From Cupriavidus phytohabitans (GTDB lineage: Bacteria > Pseudomonadota > Gammaproteobacteria > Burkholderiales > Burkholderiaceae), in contig NZ_AUFE01000029.1 in the NCBI RefSeq assembly GCF_000426345.1, positions 1 to 64,000 of the forward strand: DNA of 64,000 bases, in the 5' to 3' direction. The notes beneath the pieces were generated by a model that did not search any database, was not told the origin of the DNA, and saw only the letters and a program-made list of their open reading frames with translations. A program made the position numbers and the translations under genes. Of the stretch, positions 16,821 to 26,431 are shown one piece after another (position 1 is the stretch's first letter; every line of letters begins with the position of its first letter).

Positions 16821-19800
16821 ATGAACCCCTCACGCCTCTTCATCGAGCGCCCGGTCGCGACGGCGCTGCTGATGCTGGCCATCCTGCTCTCCGGGCTGGT
16901 GGCATACCGGCTGCTGCCGCTGTCGGCGCTGCCGGAAGTCGACTACCCGACGATCCAGGTGACCACGCTCTACCCCGGCGCCAGCCCCGACGTGATGACT
17001 TCGTCGGTGACCGCGCCGCTGGAACGACAGTTCGGCCAGATGCCGGGGCTGAAGCAGATGTCGTCGTCCTCGTCGGGCGGCGCCTCGGTGATCACGCTGC
17101 AGTTCGAGCTGACGCTGCCGCTGGACGTGGCCGAGCAGGAAGTGCAGGCCGCCATCAACGCCGGCAGCAACCTGCTGCCGTCCGACCTGCCGATGCCGCC
17201 GGTCTACAGCAAGGTCAACCCGGCCGACGCGCCAATCATGACCATCGCCATGACGTCCGACACCATGCCCCTGCCCAAGCTGCAGGACATGGTGGATACG
17301 CGCGTGGCGCAGAAGATCTCGCAGATCCAGGGCGTGGGCCTGGTCACCATCAGCGGCGGGCAGCGCCCCGCGGTGCGCATCCAGGCCAACCCGGCCGCAC
17401 TGGCCTCGCTCGGCATGTCGATCGACGACCTGCGCACCGCGATCGGCTCCGCCAACGTGAACGGCGCCAAGGGCAGCTTCGACGGCCCGCAGCGCGCGTC
17501 GACCATCGACGCCAACGACCAGCTGCGCTCCGCCGACGAATACCGCCAGATCATCCTCGGCTACAAGAACGGCGCCCCGATCCGCATCACCGACGTGGCC
17601 GAGATCGTCGACGGCCCCGAGAACAGCCGCCTGGCCGCGTGGGCCAACGACAAGCCCGCGATCGTGCTGAACATCCAGCGCCAGCCCGGCGCCAACGTGA
17701 TCGAGGTGGTCGACCGCATCAAGGCGCTGCTGCCGCAGCTGCAGAACGCGCTGCCGGCGTCGGTCCACGTGCAGCTGCTGACCGACCGCACCACCACCAT
17801 CCGCGCCTCGGTCGAGGACGTGCAGTTCGAACTGCTGCTGGCGATCGCGCTGGTGGTGCTGGTGATCTTCCTGTTCCTGCGCAATATCCCCGCCACCATC
17901 ATCCCCGGCGTGGCGGTGCCGCTGTCCCTGGTGGGCACTTTCGGCGTGATGTACCTCTCCGGGTTCTCGATCAACAACCTGACGCTGATGGCGCTGACCA
18001 TTGCCACCGGCTTCGTGGTCGACGATGCGATCGTGATGATCGAGAACATCATGCGCTACATCGAGAAGGGCGATTCGCCGATGCAGGCGGCGCTCAAGGG
18101 CTCGAAGCAGATTGGCTTCACCATCATCTCGCTGACCTTCTCGCTGGTGGCGGTGCTGATCCCGCTGCTGTTCATGGGCGACGTGGTCGGCCGGCTGTTC
18201 CGCGAGTTCGCGATCACGCTGGCGGTGTCGATCCTGATCTCGGCGGTGGTATCGCTGACGCTCACGCCGATGATGTGCGCGCGCCTGCTGCACCATGTTC
18301 CGGAAGAGAAGCTGTCGCGCTTCCACCGCGCCGCCGGCCGCTTCTTCGACAACGTGATCGAGCGCTATGGCCGCGGCCTGGAGTGGGTCCTCGACCGCCA
18401 GAAGGCCACGCTGGTCGTGGCGGTGGCCACGCTGGCGCTGACCGTGCTGCTGTACCTGCTGGTGCCCAAGGGCTTCTTCCCGGTGCAGGACACCGGCGTG
18501 ATCCAGGGCATCACCGAGGCCGCGCAGACCACCTCGTTCGGCGCCATGGCGCGCAAGCAGGAGGCGGTGGCCAAGGTGGTGATGCAGGACCCGGCGGTGG
18601 CGAGCCTGTCGTCGTTCATCGGCGTGGATGGCGGCAACACCACGCTCAACGCCGGGCGCATGCTGATCAACCTCAAGCCCAAGGGCGAGCGCGATCCGAT
18701 CGACGTGGTCACGCAGCGCCTGCAGCAATCGGTGCAGAGCCTCGGCGGCGTGTCGCTGTTCACGCAGCCGGTGCAGGACCTGACCATCGAGGACAAGGTC
18801 TCGCGCACGCAGTACCAGTTCACGGTGGAGGACCCCGATCCCCAGACACTGGCTGCTTGGGTGCCGAAGCTGGTGGAGCGCCTGCGCCAGGAGCCCGAAC
18901 TGCGCGACGTCACCAGCGACCAGCAGAACAACGGCCTGCGCGCCTATGTCGATATCGACCGCGACGCCGCGGCGCGCTTCGGCATCACCACCGCGGTGAT
19001 CGACAGCGCGCTGTACAGCGCCTTCGGCCAGCGGCTGGTGTCGACCATCTTCACGCAGTCGAGCCAGTACCGCGTGGTGCTGGAGACCATGCCGGAGTTC
19101 CGCACCAGCCCGCAATCGCTGGCCGAACTGCGCCTGCCCTCCTCGTCCGGCGGACAGGTGCCGCTGGGCGCGTTCGCGCGCATCACCGAGCGCACCGGGC
19201 CGCTGGTGATCAACCACCAGGGGCAATTCCCGGCCGCGACGATCTCGTTCAACCTGGCGCATGGCGAATCGCTCGGCGCCGCGGTCGACAAGATCACCAG
19301 GGTGGAGCAGGAGCTCGGCCTGCCGATCTCGATGCAGACCAGCTTCCAGGGCGCGGCGCTGGCGTTCCGGGCGTCGCTGTCGAACACGCTGTGGCTGATC
19401 CTGGCCGCGGTGGTGACGATGTATATCGTGCTGGGCGTGCTGTATGAAAGCACGATCCACCCGGTCACCATCCTGTCGACGCTGCCGTCGGCGGGCGTAG
19501 GCGCGCTGCTGGCGCTGCTGGTCGCGGGCATGGACCTGGGCATCATCGCCATTATCGGCATCATCCTGCTGATCGGCATCGTCAAGAAGAACGCGATCAT
19601 GATGATCGACTTCGCGCTCGAGGCCGAGCGCGAAGGCGGCATGACGCCGCGCGACGCGATCTTCCAGGCCTGCCTGCTGCGCTTCCGCCCGATCCTGATG
19701 ACGACGATGGCGGCACTGCTGGCGGCGCTGCCGCTGATGCTGGGCTCCGGCATCGGCAGCGAGCTGCGCCAGCCGCTGGGCGTGACCATGGTGGGCGGCC

Positions 19801-19943
19801 TGCTGGTCAGCCAGGTGCTGACGCTGTTCACCACGCCGGTGATCTACCTGGCGTTCGACCGCGTGGCGACGCGCGTGAAGGGCTGGCGCAAGCGCCGCTT
19901 CGGCGATCCGGAGGAAGGCGGCACGGGCGAGGAGCCGGTCTGA
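16821..19943 (+). CDS. mdtB: RND efflux pump subunit, MdtB type
   Basis: This 1040-residue proton-driven RND permease has twelve transmembrane helices and two large periplasmic loops. It starts MNPSRLFIERPVATALLM, the usual first helix. The proton-relay Asp pair is in ATGFVVDDAIVMIEN (TM4), and IGIVKKNAIMMIDFA marks the C-terminal half. In E. coli, MdtB and MdtC form a heterotrimer; the tandem arrangement here implies the same. It follows mdtA by 9 bp and is 2 bp from mdtC. Confidence 0.95.
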   Translation: MNPSRLFIERPVATALLMLAILLSGLVAYRLLPLSALPEVDYPTIQVTTLYPGASPDVMTSSVTAPLERQFGQMPGLKQMSSSSSGGASVITLQFELTLPLDVAEQEVQAAINAGSNLLPSDLPMPPVYSKVNPADAPIMTIAMTSDTMPLPKLQDMVDTRVAQKISQIQGVGLVTISGGQRPAVRIQANPAALASLGMSIDDLRTAIGSANVNGAKGSFDGPQRASTIDANDQLRSADEYRQIILGYKNGAPIRITDVAEIVDGPENSRLAAWANDKPAIVLNIQRQPGANVIEVVDRIKALLPQLQNALPASVHVQLLTDRTTTIRASVEDVQFELLLAIALVVLVIFLFLRNIPATIIPGVAVPLSLVGTFGVMYLSGFSINNLTLMALTIATGFVVDDAIVMIENIMRYIEKGDSPMQAALKGSKQIGFTIISLTFSLVAVLIPLLFMGDVVGRLFREFAITLAVSILISAVVSLTLTPMMCARLLHHVPEEKLSRFHRAAGRFFDNVIERYGRGLEWVLDRQKATLVVAVATLALTVLLYLLVPKGFFPVQDTGVIQGITEAAQTTSFGAMARKQEAVAKVVMQDPAVASLSSFIGVDGGNTTLNAGRMLINLKPKGERDPIDVVTQRLQQSVQSLGGVSLFTQPVQDLTIEDKVSRTQYQFTVEDPDPQTLAAWVPKLVERLRQEPELRDVTSDQQNNGLRAYVDIDRDAAARFGITTAVIDSALYSAFGQRLVSTIFTQSSQYRVVLETMPEFRTSPQSLAELRLPSSSGGQVPLGAFARITERTGPLVINHQGQFPAATISFNLAHGESLGAAVDKITRVEQELGLPISMQTSFQGAALAFRASLSNTLWLILAAVVTMYIVLGVLYESTIHPVTILSTLPSAGVGALLALLVAGMDLGIIAIIGIILLIGIVKKNAIMMIDFALEAEREGGMTPRDAIFQACLLRFRPILMTTMAALLAALPLMLGSGIGSELRQPLGVTMVGGLLVSQVLTLFTTPVIYLAFDRVATRVKGWRKRRFGDPEEGGTGEEPV

Positions 19944-19945
19944 CC

Positions 19946-22900
19946 ATGAATCTTTCGGCTGCCTTCATCCATCGCCCGGTCGCGACCGCGCTGCTCACGC
20001 TCGGCATCCTGCTGGCCGGGCTGGCGGCGCTGCGGCTGCTGCCGGTGTCGCCGCTGCCGCAGGTGGACTTCCCGACCATCTCGGTATCGGCGTCGCTGCC
20101 CGGCGCCAGCCCGGAAACGATGGCCGCCACCGTGGCGACGCCGCTGGAGCGCGCGCTCGGCACCATCGCCGGCGTGACCGAAATCACCTCCAGCAGCTCG
20201 CTCGGCTCGACCCGCGTGACGCTGCAGTTCGACCTGTCGCGCAACATCGACGGCGCCGCGCGCGACGTGCAGGCGGCGATCAACGCCTCGCGCGCGACCC
20301 TGCCGACCAGCCTGCCCAACAACCCGACCTACCGCAAGGTCAACCCCGCCGACGCGCCGATCATGATCATCGCGCTGACGTCGCCGACGATGACGCGCGG
20401 GCAGCTCTACGATGCGGCCTCGACCATCCTCGCACAGAAGCTGTCGCAGGTGGAAGGCGTTGGCCAGGTCACCATCGGCGGCGCCTCCTTGCCGGCGGTG
20501 CGGGTCGAGCTGAACCCGACCGCGCTGAACAACTACGGCATCTCGCTGGAGGATGTGCGCAACACCATCAGCGCGACCAACGCCAACCGGCCGCTCGGCA
20601 CGCTGGAGAACACCAGCAACAACTGGCAGGTCTACGCCAACGACCAGATGATGAAGGCGGAAGACTACATGCCGCTGATCATCCGCTACGCCACGCCGGG
20701 CACGTACTCGTCGGCGTCGGCGGGCGCGCTGATCGCCAGCACCGCCAATGCGACGGCCAGCGGCGGCGTCAGCACCAAGGTGGTCAACGGCGTCACCGTG
20801 ACCACGCTGACCACCAGCAGCGGCACCACCACCATCACCAGCGGCGCCACCGGCGGCACCAGCGCCACCAGCGGCCCCAACTCGTTCCCAGTGCCGGTGC
20901 GGCTGCGCGACGTGGCCAACGTGGTCGACTCGGTGCAGGACATCCGCAACGCCGGCTCGGCCAACGGCAAGCCGTCGGTGCTGCTGGTGCTGAACCGCTC
21001 GCCCGGCGCCAATATCATCGAGACCGTCGACCGCGTGCGCGAGATGCTGCCGAACCTGCAGAAGATGATCCCGGCGGCGATCTCGATGGACGTGATGATG
21101 GACCGCACGCCCACCATCCGCGCCTCGCTGCGCGAGGTCGAGCACACGCTGATGATCTCGGTGGCGCTGGTGATCATGGTGGTGTTCATCTTCCTGCGCA
21201 ACGTGCGCGCGACGCTGATCCCCAGCGTCGCGGTGCCGGTATCGCTGATCGGCACCTTTACGGTGATGTACCTGGCCGGGTTCTCGCTGAACAACCTGTC
21301 GCTGATGGCGCTGACGATCGCCACCGGCTTCGTCGTCGACGATGCCATCGTGGTGCTGGAAAACATCTCGCGCCATATCGAGGAAGGCATGAAGCCGCTC
21401 GCGGCCGCGCTGCGCGGCGCGCGCGAGGTGGGCTTTACGGTGCTGTCGATGAGCCTGTCGCTGATCGCCGTGTTCATTCCGCTGCTGATGATGGGGGGCA
21501 TCGTCGGGCGCCTGTTCCAGGAGTTTGCGATCACGCTGTCGGTAGCGATCCTGGTGTCGCTGGTGGTATCGCTGACCACCACGCCGATGATGTGCGCGCG
21601 CATGCTGCGGCCGGTGGAACCGGAGAAGCAGGGTCGCTTCTTCCGCGCTACCGAGCGCATATTCCAGTGGCTGCACGATGGCTATGCGCGTTCGCTGTCC
21701 ACCGCGCTGCGGCTAAGCCCGCTGGTGTGGCTGGTGCTGATCGCCACCATCGCGCTCAATGTGTACTTGTACGTGATCGTGCCCAAGGGCTTTTTCCCGC
21801 AGCAGGACACGGGCCGGCTGATCGGCTTTATCCGCGCCGACCAGGCCACCTCGTTCCAGGCCATGCGTGGCAAGCTCGACAGCTTCATCAAGATCGTGCA
21901 GTCGGACCCGGCCGTGGAGAACGTGACCGGCTTTACCGGCGGCTCGCAGCGCAATACCGGGCAGATGTTCGTCACGCTCAAGCCGCTGGCGGAGCGCAAG
22001 GAATCGGCCGACGCGGTCATTGCGCGGCTGCGCGACAAGCTGGCCAAGGAACCGGGGGCAAGGCTCTTCCTGCAATCGGTGCAGGACATCCGCGTCGGCG
22101 GGCGGCAGAGCAGCTCGCAGTACCAGTTCACGCTGCAGTCCGACGACCTGGAGGTGTTGCGCGCGTGGGAGCCCAAGGTGCGCGCGGCGCTGTCCAACCT
22201 GAAGGGGCTGGAGGACATCGACACCGACACCAACGACAAGGGCCTGCAGACCTCGGTGATCATCGACCGCGATGCTGCATCGCGCCTGGGCGTGACCGCT
22301 CAGCAGGTCGACGCGGTGCTGAACAATGCCTTCGGCCAGCGGCTGGTGTCGACCATCTACCATCCGCTCAACCAGTACCGCGTGGTGATGGAGCTGAGCC
22401 CGGAATACCTGCAAGGGCCGAACGCGCTCAAGGACATCTACGTCGTCACCGGCAACGGCAACCGCGTGCCGCTGTCCGCGTTCGCGCGCGTGGTGCCGAC
22501 CAGCACGCCGCTGGGCGTGAACCACCAGGGGCAGTTCGCGGCATCGACGATCTCGTTCAACCTGGCCGAAGGGACTTCGCTGTCGCAGGCAACCGAGGCG
22601 ATCAACCGCGAAATGGCGCGCATCGGCGTGCCTGAAACGCTGCGCGCCAACTTCCAGGGCGGCGCCAAGGCGTTCCAGGATTCGCTCAAGAGCCAGCCGA
22701 TCCTGATCCTGGCCGCGCTGATCACGATCTACATCGTGCTGGGCATGCTCTATGAAAGCTACGTGCACCCGCTGACGATCCTGTCGACGCTGCCTTCGGC
22801 GGGCGTGGGCGCGCTGCTGGCACTGATGGCGTCGAAGACGGACTTCAGCATCATCGCGCTGATCGGCGTGATCCTGCTGATCGGCATCGTGAAGAAGAAC

Positions 22901-23248
22901 GCGATCATGATGATCGACTTCGCCATCGACGCCGAGCGCCGCGAAGGACTGTCGCCGCGCGATGCCATCTACCGCGCCTGCCTGCTGCGCTTCCGCCCGA
23001 TCCTGATGACGACCATGGCCGCGCTGCTGGGCGCGGTGCCGCTGGCGATCGGCCGCGGCGACGGTGCCGAGCTGCGCGCGCCGCTGGGCATCTCCATCGT
23101 CGGCGGCCTGGTGGTGAGCCAGCTGCTGACGCTGTACACCACGCCGGTGGTCTACCTGACGCTGGATCGCTGGCGCCTGAAGGTCAAGGCCTGGCGCCAG
23201 CGCCGCCGCGGCGATCGCGGCACGCCGGACCAGCCGGCCGCTGTCTGA
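19946..23248 (+). CDS. mdtC: RND efflux pump subunit, MdtC type, with a low-complexity insertion
   Basis: This 1100-residue RND permease is the second half of the MdtBC-type pump. The TM4 motif ATGFVVDDAIVVLEN and the C-terminal IGIVKKNAIMMIDFA are intact. It is about 60 residues longer than its neighbour because of a Ser/Thr/Gly/Ala-rich insertion at residues about 249-314, between the beta strand ending PLIIRYA and the strand PVRLRDVANVV. In AcrB the equivalent turn is in the funnel subdomain that faces the outer membrane channel. The rest aligns without gaps to MdtB-type proteins by eye. Confidence 0.94.
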   Translation: MNLSAAFIHRPVATALLTLGILLAGLAALRLLPVSPLPQVDFPTISVSASLPGASPETMAATVATPLERALGTIAGVTEITSSSSLGSTRVTLQFDLSRNIDGAARDVQAAINASRATLPTSLPNNPTYRKVNPADAPIMIIALTSPTMTRGQLYDAASTILAQKLSQVEGVGQVTIGGASLPAVRVELNPTALNNYGISLEDVRNTISATNANRPLGTLENTSNNWQVYANDQMMKAEDYMPLIIRYATPGTYSSASAGALIASTANATASGGVSTKVVNGVTVTTLTTSSGTTTITSGATGGTSATSGPNSFPVPVRLRDVANVVDSVQDIRNAGSANGKPSVLLVLNRSPGANIIETVDRVREMLPNLQKMIPAAISMDVMMDRTPTIRASLREVEHTLMISVALVIMVVFIFLRNVRATLIPSVAVPVSLIGTFTVMYLAGFSLNNLSLMALTIATGFVVDDAIVVLENISRHIEEGMKPLAAALRGAREVGFTVLSMSLSLIAVFIPLLMMGGIVGRLFQEFAITLSVAILVSLVVSLTTTPMMCARMLRPVEPEKQGRFFRATERIFQWLHDGYARSLSTALRLSPLVWLVLIATIALNVYLYVIVPKGFFPQQDTGRLIGFIRADQATSFQAMRGKLDSFIKIVQSDPAVENVTGFTGGSQRNTGQMFVTLKPLAERKESADAVIARLRDKLAKEPGARLFLQSVQDIRVGGRQSSSQYQFTLQSDDLEVLRAWEPKVRAALSNLKGLEDIDTDTNDKGLQTSVIIDRDAASRLGVTAQQVDAVLNNAFGQRLVSTIYHPLNQYRVVMELSPEYLQGPNALKDIYVVTGNGNRVPLSAFARVVPTSTPLGVNHQGQFAASTISFNLAEGTSLSQATEAINREMARIGVPETLRANFQGGAKAFQDSLKSQPILILAALITIYIVLGMLYESYVHPLTILSTLPSAGVGALLALMASKTDFSIIALIGVILLIGIVKKNAIMMIDFAIDAERREGLSPRDAIYRACLLRFRPILMTTMAALLGAVPLAIGRGDGAELRAPLGISIVGGLVVSQLLTLYTTPVVYLTLDRWRLKVKAWRQRRRGDRGTPDQPAAV
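20690..20890 (+). repeat. Low-complexity Ser/Thr/Gly coding insertion in mdtC
   Basis: Codons about 249-314 of the mdtC-like gene code almost only Ser, Thr, Gly, Ala and Val, with many ACC, AGC and GGC codons in near-repeats (for example ACCACCAGCAGCGGCACC). The preceding paralogue has only a short turn here. Confidence 0.8.
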
Positions 23249-23265
23249 ATTTGCAGAGATTCCAC

Positions 23266-24828
23266 ATGACTGTGTTTAGCCCCGTGTTTAGCCCTGTGTT
23301 TAGCCGCTTGCTGACCCATGCCCTGCCGCTGCCACTGGCGTGCGCGCTGCTGCTGGCCGGCTGCGCGGTCGGCCCCGACTACAAGCGACCCGATGCGCCG
23401 GTGTCGGAAGCCTTCAAGGAAGCCAATGCCACCAGCGATGCCACCAGCGATACCACCACCGATGCCAATGCCTGGCGCGGCGACTGGAAGACCGCGGAGC
23501 CGCAGGATGCCGTCGCGCGCGCCGACTGGTGGACGGTCTTCGGCGACCCGCAGCTCGATGCGCTGATGTCGGAAGTGCAGATCTCCAACCAGAACATCAA
23601 GGCGGCCGAAGCGCAGTACCGCCAGGCCGTGGCCGCGCTGCAGGCGGCCCGCGCCGGCTTCTTCCCGACCGTCGATGCGCAGGCCGGTGCGTCGCGCGCG
23701 CGCGGCGCCAGCGGCAATACGCTTAACGGCCAGAGCCTGACGCTGGGCGCGACCTGGGAGATCGACGTGTGGGGCCGCGTGCGCCGCCAGGTGGAAAGCA
23801 GCGAAGCCAGCGCGCAAGCAAGCCAGGCCGACCTGGGTTCGACGCTGCTGTCGACGCAGGCGACGCTGGCGCAGAGCTATTTCCTGCTGCGCGTGGCCGA
23901 TGCGCAGAAGGCGCTGCTCGACCGCACCGTGGCCGACTACCAGAAGTCGCTGCAGCTGGTGCAGAACCAGTACGCCGCCGGCACCGCGCAACGCTCCGAT
24001 GTGCTGCAGTCAGAGACCCAGCTCAAGAGCGCGCAGGCGCAGCAGATCGACATCCAGATCACGCGCGCGCAGCTGGAACATGCCATCGCCGTGCTGGTCG
24101 GCAAGCCGCCCGCGGCGCTGTCGCTGGCCGCGGACGATTTCCGCAAGGCCCCGCCGCGCGTGCCGGCCGCGGTGCCGTCGGAACTGCTGGAGCGCCGGCC
24201 CGACATCGGCGCGGCCGAGCGCCGCATGGCGTCCGCCAACGCGCAGATCGGCGTGGCGCAGGCCGCCTACTACCCGACGCTGTCGCTGTCGGCCAGCGGC
24301 GGGCTGACCGCCAGCACACTGGCGCGCTGGATGTCGCTGCCGGACCGCATCTGGTCGATCGGCGGCGGGCTGGCCGGCACGCTGTTCGATGGCGGACTGC
24401 GCAGCGCGGCCAAGGCGCAGGCCGTGGCCGCCTACGACCAGACCGTAGCCAACTACCGCCAGACCGTGCTGTCGGCGTTCCAGGAAGTGGAGGACAACCT
24501 CGCCGCACAGCGGCTGCTGGAACAGGAAGCGGTAGTGCAGAACGACGCGCTGCGCTCCGCGCGCGACGCGCTGGTGCTGGTCAACAACCGCTACCGCGCC
24601 GGCACCGCGGGCCTGCTCGACGTGCTGACCGCGCAAACCGCGGCCTACACCGCGGAGCGCACCGCGCTGACAATCGCCGGACGCCAGTACACGGCCGCGG
24701 TGGTGCTGATCAAGGCGTTGGGCGGCAACTGGCATCCGCAGCCGCTGGATGGCGCGACCGGCAGCAGGCCCGCCGGCGCTGCACCAGCCACACCTGCGGC
24801 ACCCGCCATCACAGTCGGCCGGCGCTAG
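23266..24828 (+). CDS. Outer membrane efflux lipoprotein, NodT type
   Basis: This 520-residue TolC-like channel completes the efflux operon. The lipobox LLAGC is near residues 27-31, followed by AVGPDYKRPDAP, the standard start of NodT-family proteins. Two outer membrane efflux protein repeats follow, with IDVWGRVRRQVESSEA and LFDGGLRSAAKAQAVAAYDQTV. The ATG at 23266 was preferred to a TTG at 23251. The signal peptide contains a 12-bp tandem repeat coding VFSPVFSPVFS. It lies 17 bp after mdtC, and its stop overlaps the stop of the convergent LysR gene by 3 bases. Confidence 0.93.
   Translation: MTVFSPVFSPVFSRLLTHALPLPLACALLLAGCAVGPDYKRPDAPVSEAFKEANATSDATSDTTTDANAWRGDWKTAEPQDAVARADWWTVFGDPQLDALMSEVQISNQNIKAAEAQYRQAVAALQAARAGFFPTVDAQAGASRARGASGNTLNGQSLTLGATWEIDVWGRVRRQVESSEASAQASQADLGSTLLSTQATLAQSYFLLRVADAQKALLDRTVADYQKSLQLVQNQYAAGTAQRSDVLQSETQLKSAQAQQIDIQITRAQLEHAIAVLVGKPPAALSLAADDFRKAPPRVPAAVPSELLERRPDIGAAERRMASANAQIGVAQAAYYPTLSLSASGGLTASTLARWMSLPDRIWSIGGGLAGTLFDGGLRSAAKAQAVAAYDQTVANYRQTVLSAFQEVEDNLAAQRLLEQEAVVQNDALRSARDALVLVNNRYRAGTAGLLDVLTAQTAAYTAERTALTIAGRQYTAAVVLIKALGGNWHPQPLDGATGSRPAGAAPATPAAPAITVGRR
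23272..23307 (+). repeat. 12-bp in-frame tandem repeat in the outer membrane factor signal peptide
   Basis: GTGTTTAGCCCC, GTGTTTAGCCCT and GTGTTTAGCCGC follow each other directly, coding VFSP, VFSP, VFSR. The unit is a multiple of three, so copy changes would keep the frame. Confidence 0.95.
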
Positions 24829-25727
24829 GCGCCGCGCTGGGGCGCGTTCGGCAACGGCTGCGCGCAGATGCGCTCGCGCAGCCAGGTGGCGGCCTTGCCC
24901 AGCGGCCGCTGCTTGTGCCACACCAGTTCCATCGCTACCGGCCAGTCCTGCTGCTGGAACGCCAGCGGCGGCGACACCAGCTGCGCCGCGGCCGGCGAGT
25001 TGGCCACCACGTGCCACGGCACGAACGCCCAGCCGAGCCCGCGCTTGACCAGCTCGACGATGACCCACTGGCTCTCCACCCACCAGACGTCCGCCGCCAC
25101 GCGCAGGCGCATCTTCTCCTCGCTGTCGGTACGTGTCGCGACCATCAGCTGGCGGTAGCGCTTCAGCTCTTCCCAGTCCACGCGCTGCGACGCCAGCGGA
25201 TGATCGGGCGCGCACAGGATCTGCATCGGCATCCAGCCCAGCGCATGGAAACCCAGTTCGGGCGGCAGCACTTCCTGCCGCCACATGATGCCGAGATCGG
25301 CGCCGCCCTCGAGCACCAGCCGGCTCACGTCTTCCATCAAGGGGAACAGCACTTCCAGCTCGACCGCCGGAAAGCGGCCGGAGAACGCTTCGAGCAGCTG
25401 GCCCAGTGTTTCTTCCGGGTAGAGCTCGTCGACGGCGAGCACCAGCCGCGTCTCCACACCCTCTCCCAGGCTCTTGGCGACGCCGCGGAAATGCTCGCAG
25501 CGCTCCAGGATCACGCGCGCTTCCGCCAGCAGACGCTCGCCGGCCGGGGTCAGCACGGGATAGCGGCCGGTGCGGTCGAACAATGCGTTGCCGACATCGA
25601 TCTCCAGGTTCGAGACGGCGGCGCTGACCACTGACTGAGCCTTGCCGAGCCGGCGCGCGGCGGCGGAAAAAGAACCGGCTTCGGCAGCAGCGACGAAGGC
25701 CTGGAGTTGGTCTAGCGAGAGACTCAT
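24825..25727 (-). CDS. LysR-family transcriptional regulator
   Basis: This 300-residue regulator has the LysR helix-turn-helix at the N terminus (LDQLQAFVAAAEAGSFSAAA, then KAQSVVSAAVSNLE) and a substrate-binding-like domain after residue 90. The start at MSLSLDQL drops 21 upstream residues that lie over the operator. It is divergent from a PACE efflux gene, which it probably controls, as in Acinetobacter where the LysR protein AceR controls aceI. A CTATC-N9-GATAG box lies between them. It is tail-to-tail with the efflux lipoprotein gene. Confidence 0.9.
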   Translation of the reverse strand: MSLSLDQLQAFVAAAEAGSFSAAARRLGKAQSVVSAAVSNLEIDVGNALFDRTGRYPVLTPAGERLLAEARVILERCEHFRGVAKSLGEGVETRLVLAVDELYPEETLGQLLEAFSGRFPAVELEVLFPLMEDVSRLVLEGGADLGIMWRQEVLPPELGFHALGWMPMQILCAPDHPLASQRVDWEELKRYRQLMVATRTDSEEKMRLRVAADVWWVESQWVIVELVKRGLGWAFVPWHVVANSPAAAQLVSPPLAFQQQDWPVAMELVWHKQRPLGKAATWLRERICAQPLPNAPQRGA

Positions 25728-25747
25728 GCGGCGCTCCCCTGCGAGAT

Positions 25748-25802
25748 CTATCGGTTCTGACGATAGTATCCAACTTGGCAATCCCAGCAAAGCAGATAGA
25801 CT
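25748..25802 (+). promoter_or_regulatory. LysR box and promoter of the PACE gene
   Basis: CTATCG-GTTCTGA-CGATAG (25748-25766) is an inverted repeat of LysR type (CTATC-N9-GATAG). It lies just upstream of TTGGCA (25775-25780) and TAGACT (25797-25802), 16 bp apart, which make a plausible promoter for the gene at 25841. This places the activator site next to the -35 box. Confidence 0.65.
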
Positions 25803-25840
25803 TGGCCCGGTCTGAATTCTTGCCTCGCAGGAGAAAAACC

Positions 25841-26296
25841 ATGCGCACCACCCGGGACCGGATTCGCCACGCCGTTGGCTTCGAGGTTGTCGGCCTGCTG
25901 ATCTTCGCGCCGCTGGCCAGCTGGGCCTTTGGCTACGAGCTGCACGAGATGGGCGTGATCGGCGCGGTCGCCTCGCTGATCGCGACCGGCTGGAACTACC
26001 TGTACAACCTGCTGTTCGACAAGGCCATGCTGCGCATCACCGGGCAGGTCCGCAAATCGGTCATGGTGCGGGTGCTGCACGCGATCCTGTTCGAGCTGGG
26101 CCTGCTGGTGGTGTTTTTGCCGGCGCTGGCGTGGTACCTGAATATCAGCCTGATCGACGCGCTGATCATGGATATCGCCGTGGCCGTCTTCTACATGGCC
26201 TACGCGCTGGTGTACAACTGGCTTTACGACATCGTTTTCCCGGTGCCGTCGCTGAAGCAAGCCGCGGCCAGGCCCGACGGCGTGGCAGCCGGCTGA
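25841..26296 (+). CDS. PACE-family efflux transporter
   Basis: This 151-residue inner membrane protein has four hydrophobic helices in two tandem bacterial transmembrane pair domains. It belongs to the proteobacterial antimicrobial compound efflux (PACE) family, whose members such as AceI export chlorhexidine and short diamines. Family marks are RIRHAVGFEVVGL in helix 1 with its conserved Glu, and WNYLYNLLFD and YNWLYDIVFP at the ends of helices 2 and 4. AGGAG at 25829-25833 sets the start. Regulation by the divergent LysR gene is likely. Confidence 0.93.
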   Translation: MRTTRDRIRHAVGFEVVGLLIFAPLASWAFGYELHEMGVIGAVASLIATGWNYLYNLLFDKAMLRITGQVRKSVMVRVLHAILFELGLLVVFLPALAWYLNISLIDALIMDIAVAVFYMAYALVYNWLYDIVFPVPSLKQAAARPDGVAAG

Positions 26297-26346
26297 GGCC
26301 GGGTTTTTCCTGACCCCGGACAGGCCACTCCGGGGTGTTCCCCGTC

Positions 26347-26383
26347 TTGCCCAGCGGACGCGAATTGTTATACTCCATAACAA
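26347..26383 (+). promoter_or_regulatory. Promoter with overlapping MarR-like operator
   Basis: TTGCCC (26347-26352) and TATACT (26369-26374) are 16 bp apart. TTGTTAT-ACTCC-ATAACAA (26365-26383) is a perfect 7-5-7 inverted repeat that covers the -10 box, 48 bp before the monooxygenase start. The last gene of this operon codes a MarR regulator, whose family binds such palindromes, so autorepression is the simplest reading. Confidence 0.7.
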
Positions 26384-26431
26384 AATTCGACGACCAGGCG
26401 CGTACCTGCGCGCCGCAAGCGGGGAGACAAC

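Noticed and set aside
16830..19460. 876-codon minus-strand frame over mdtB
   Set aside because: It is antisense to a clear RND pump gene. Its His/Arg/Gln-rich composition is typical of reverse frames in GC-rich DNA.
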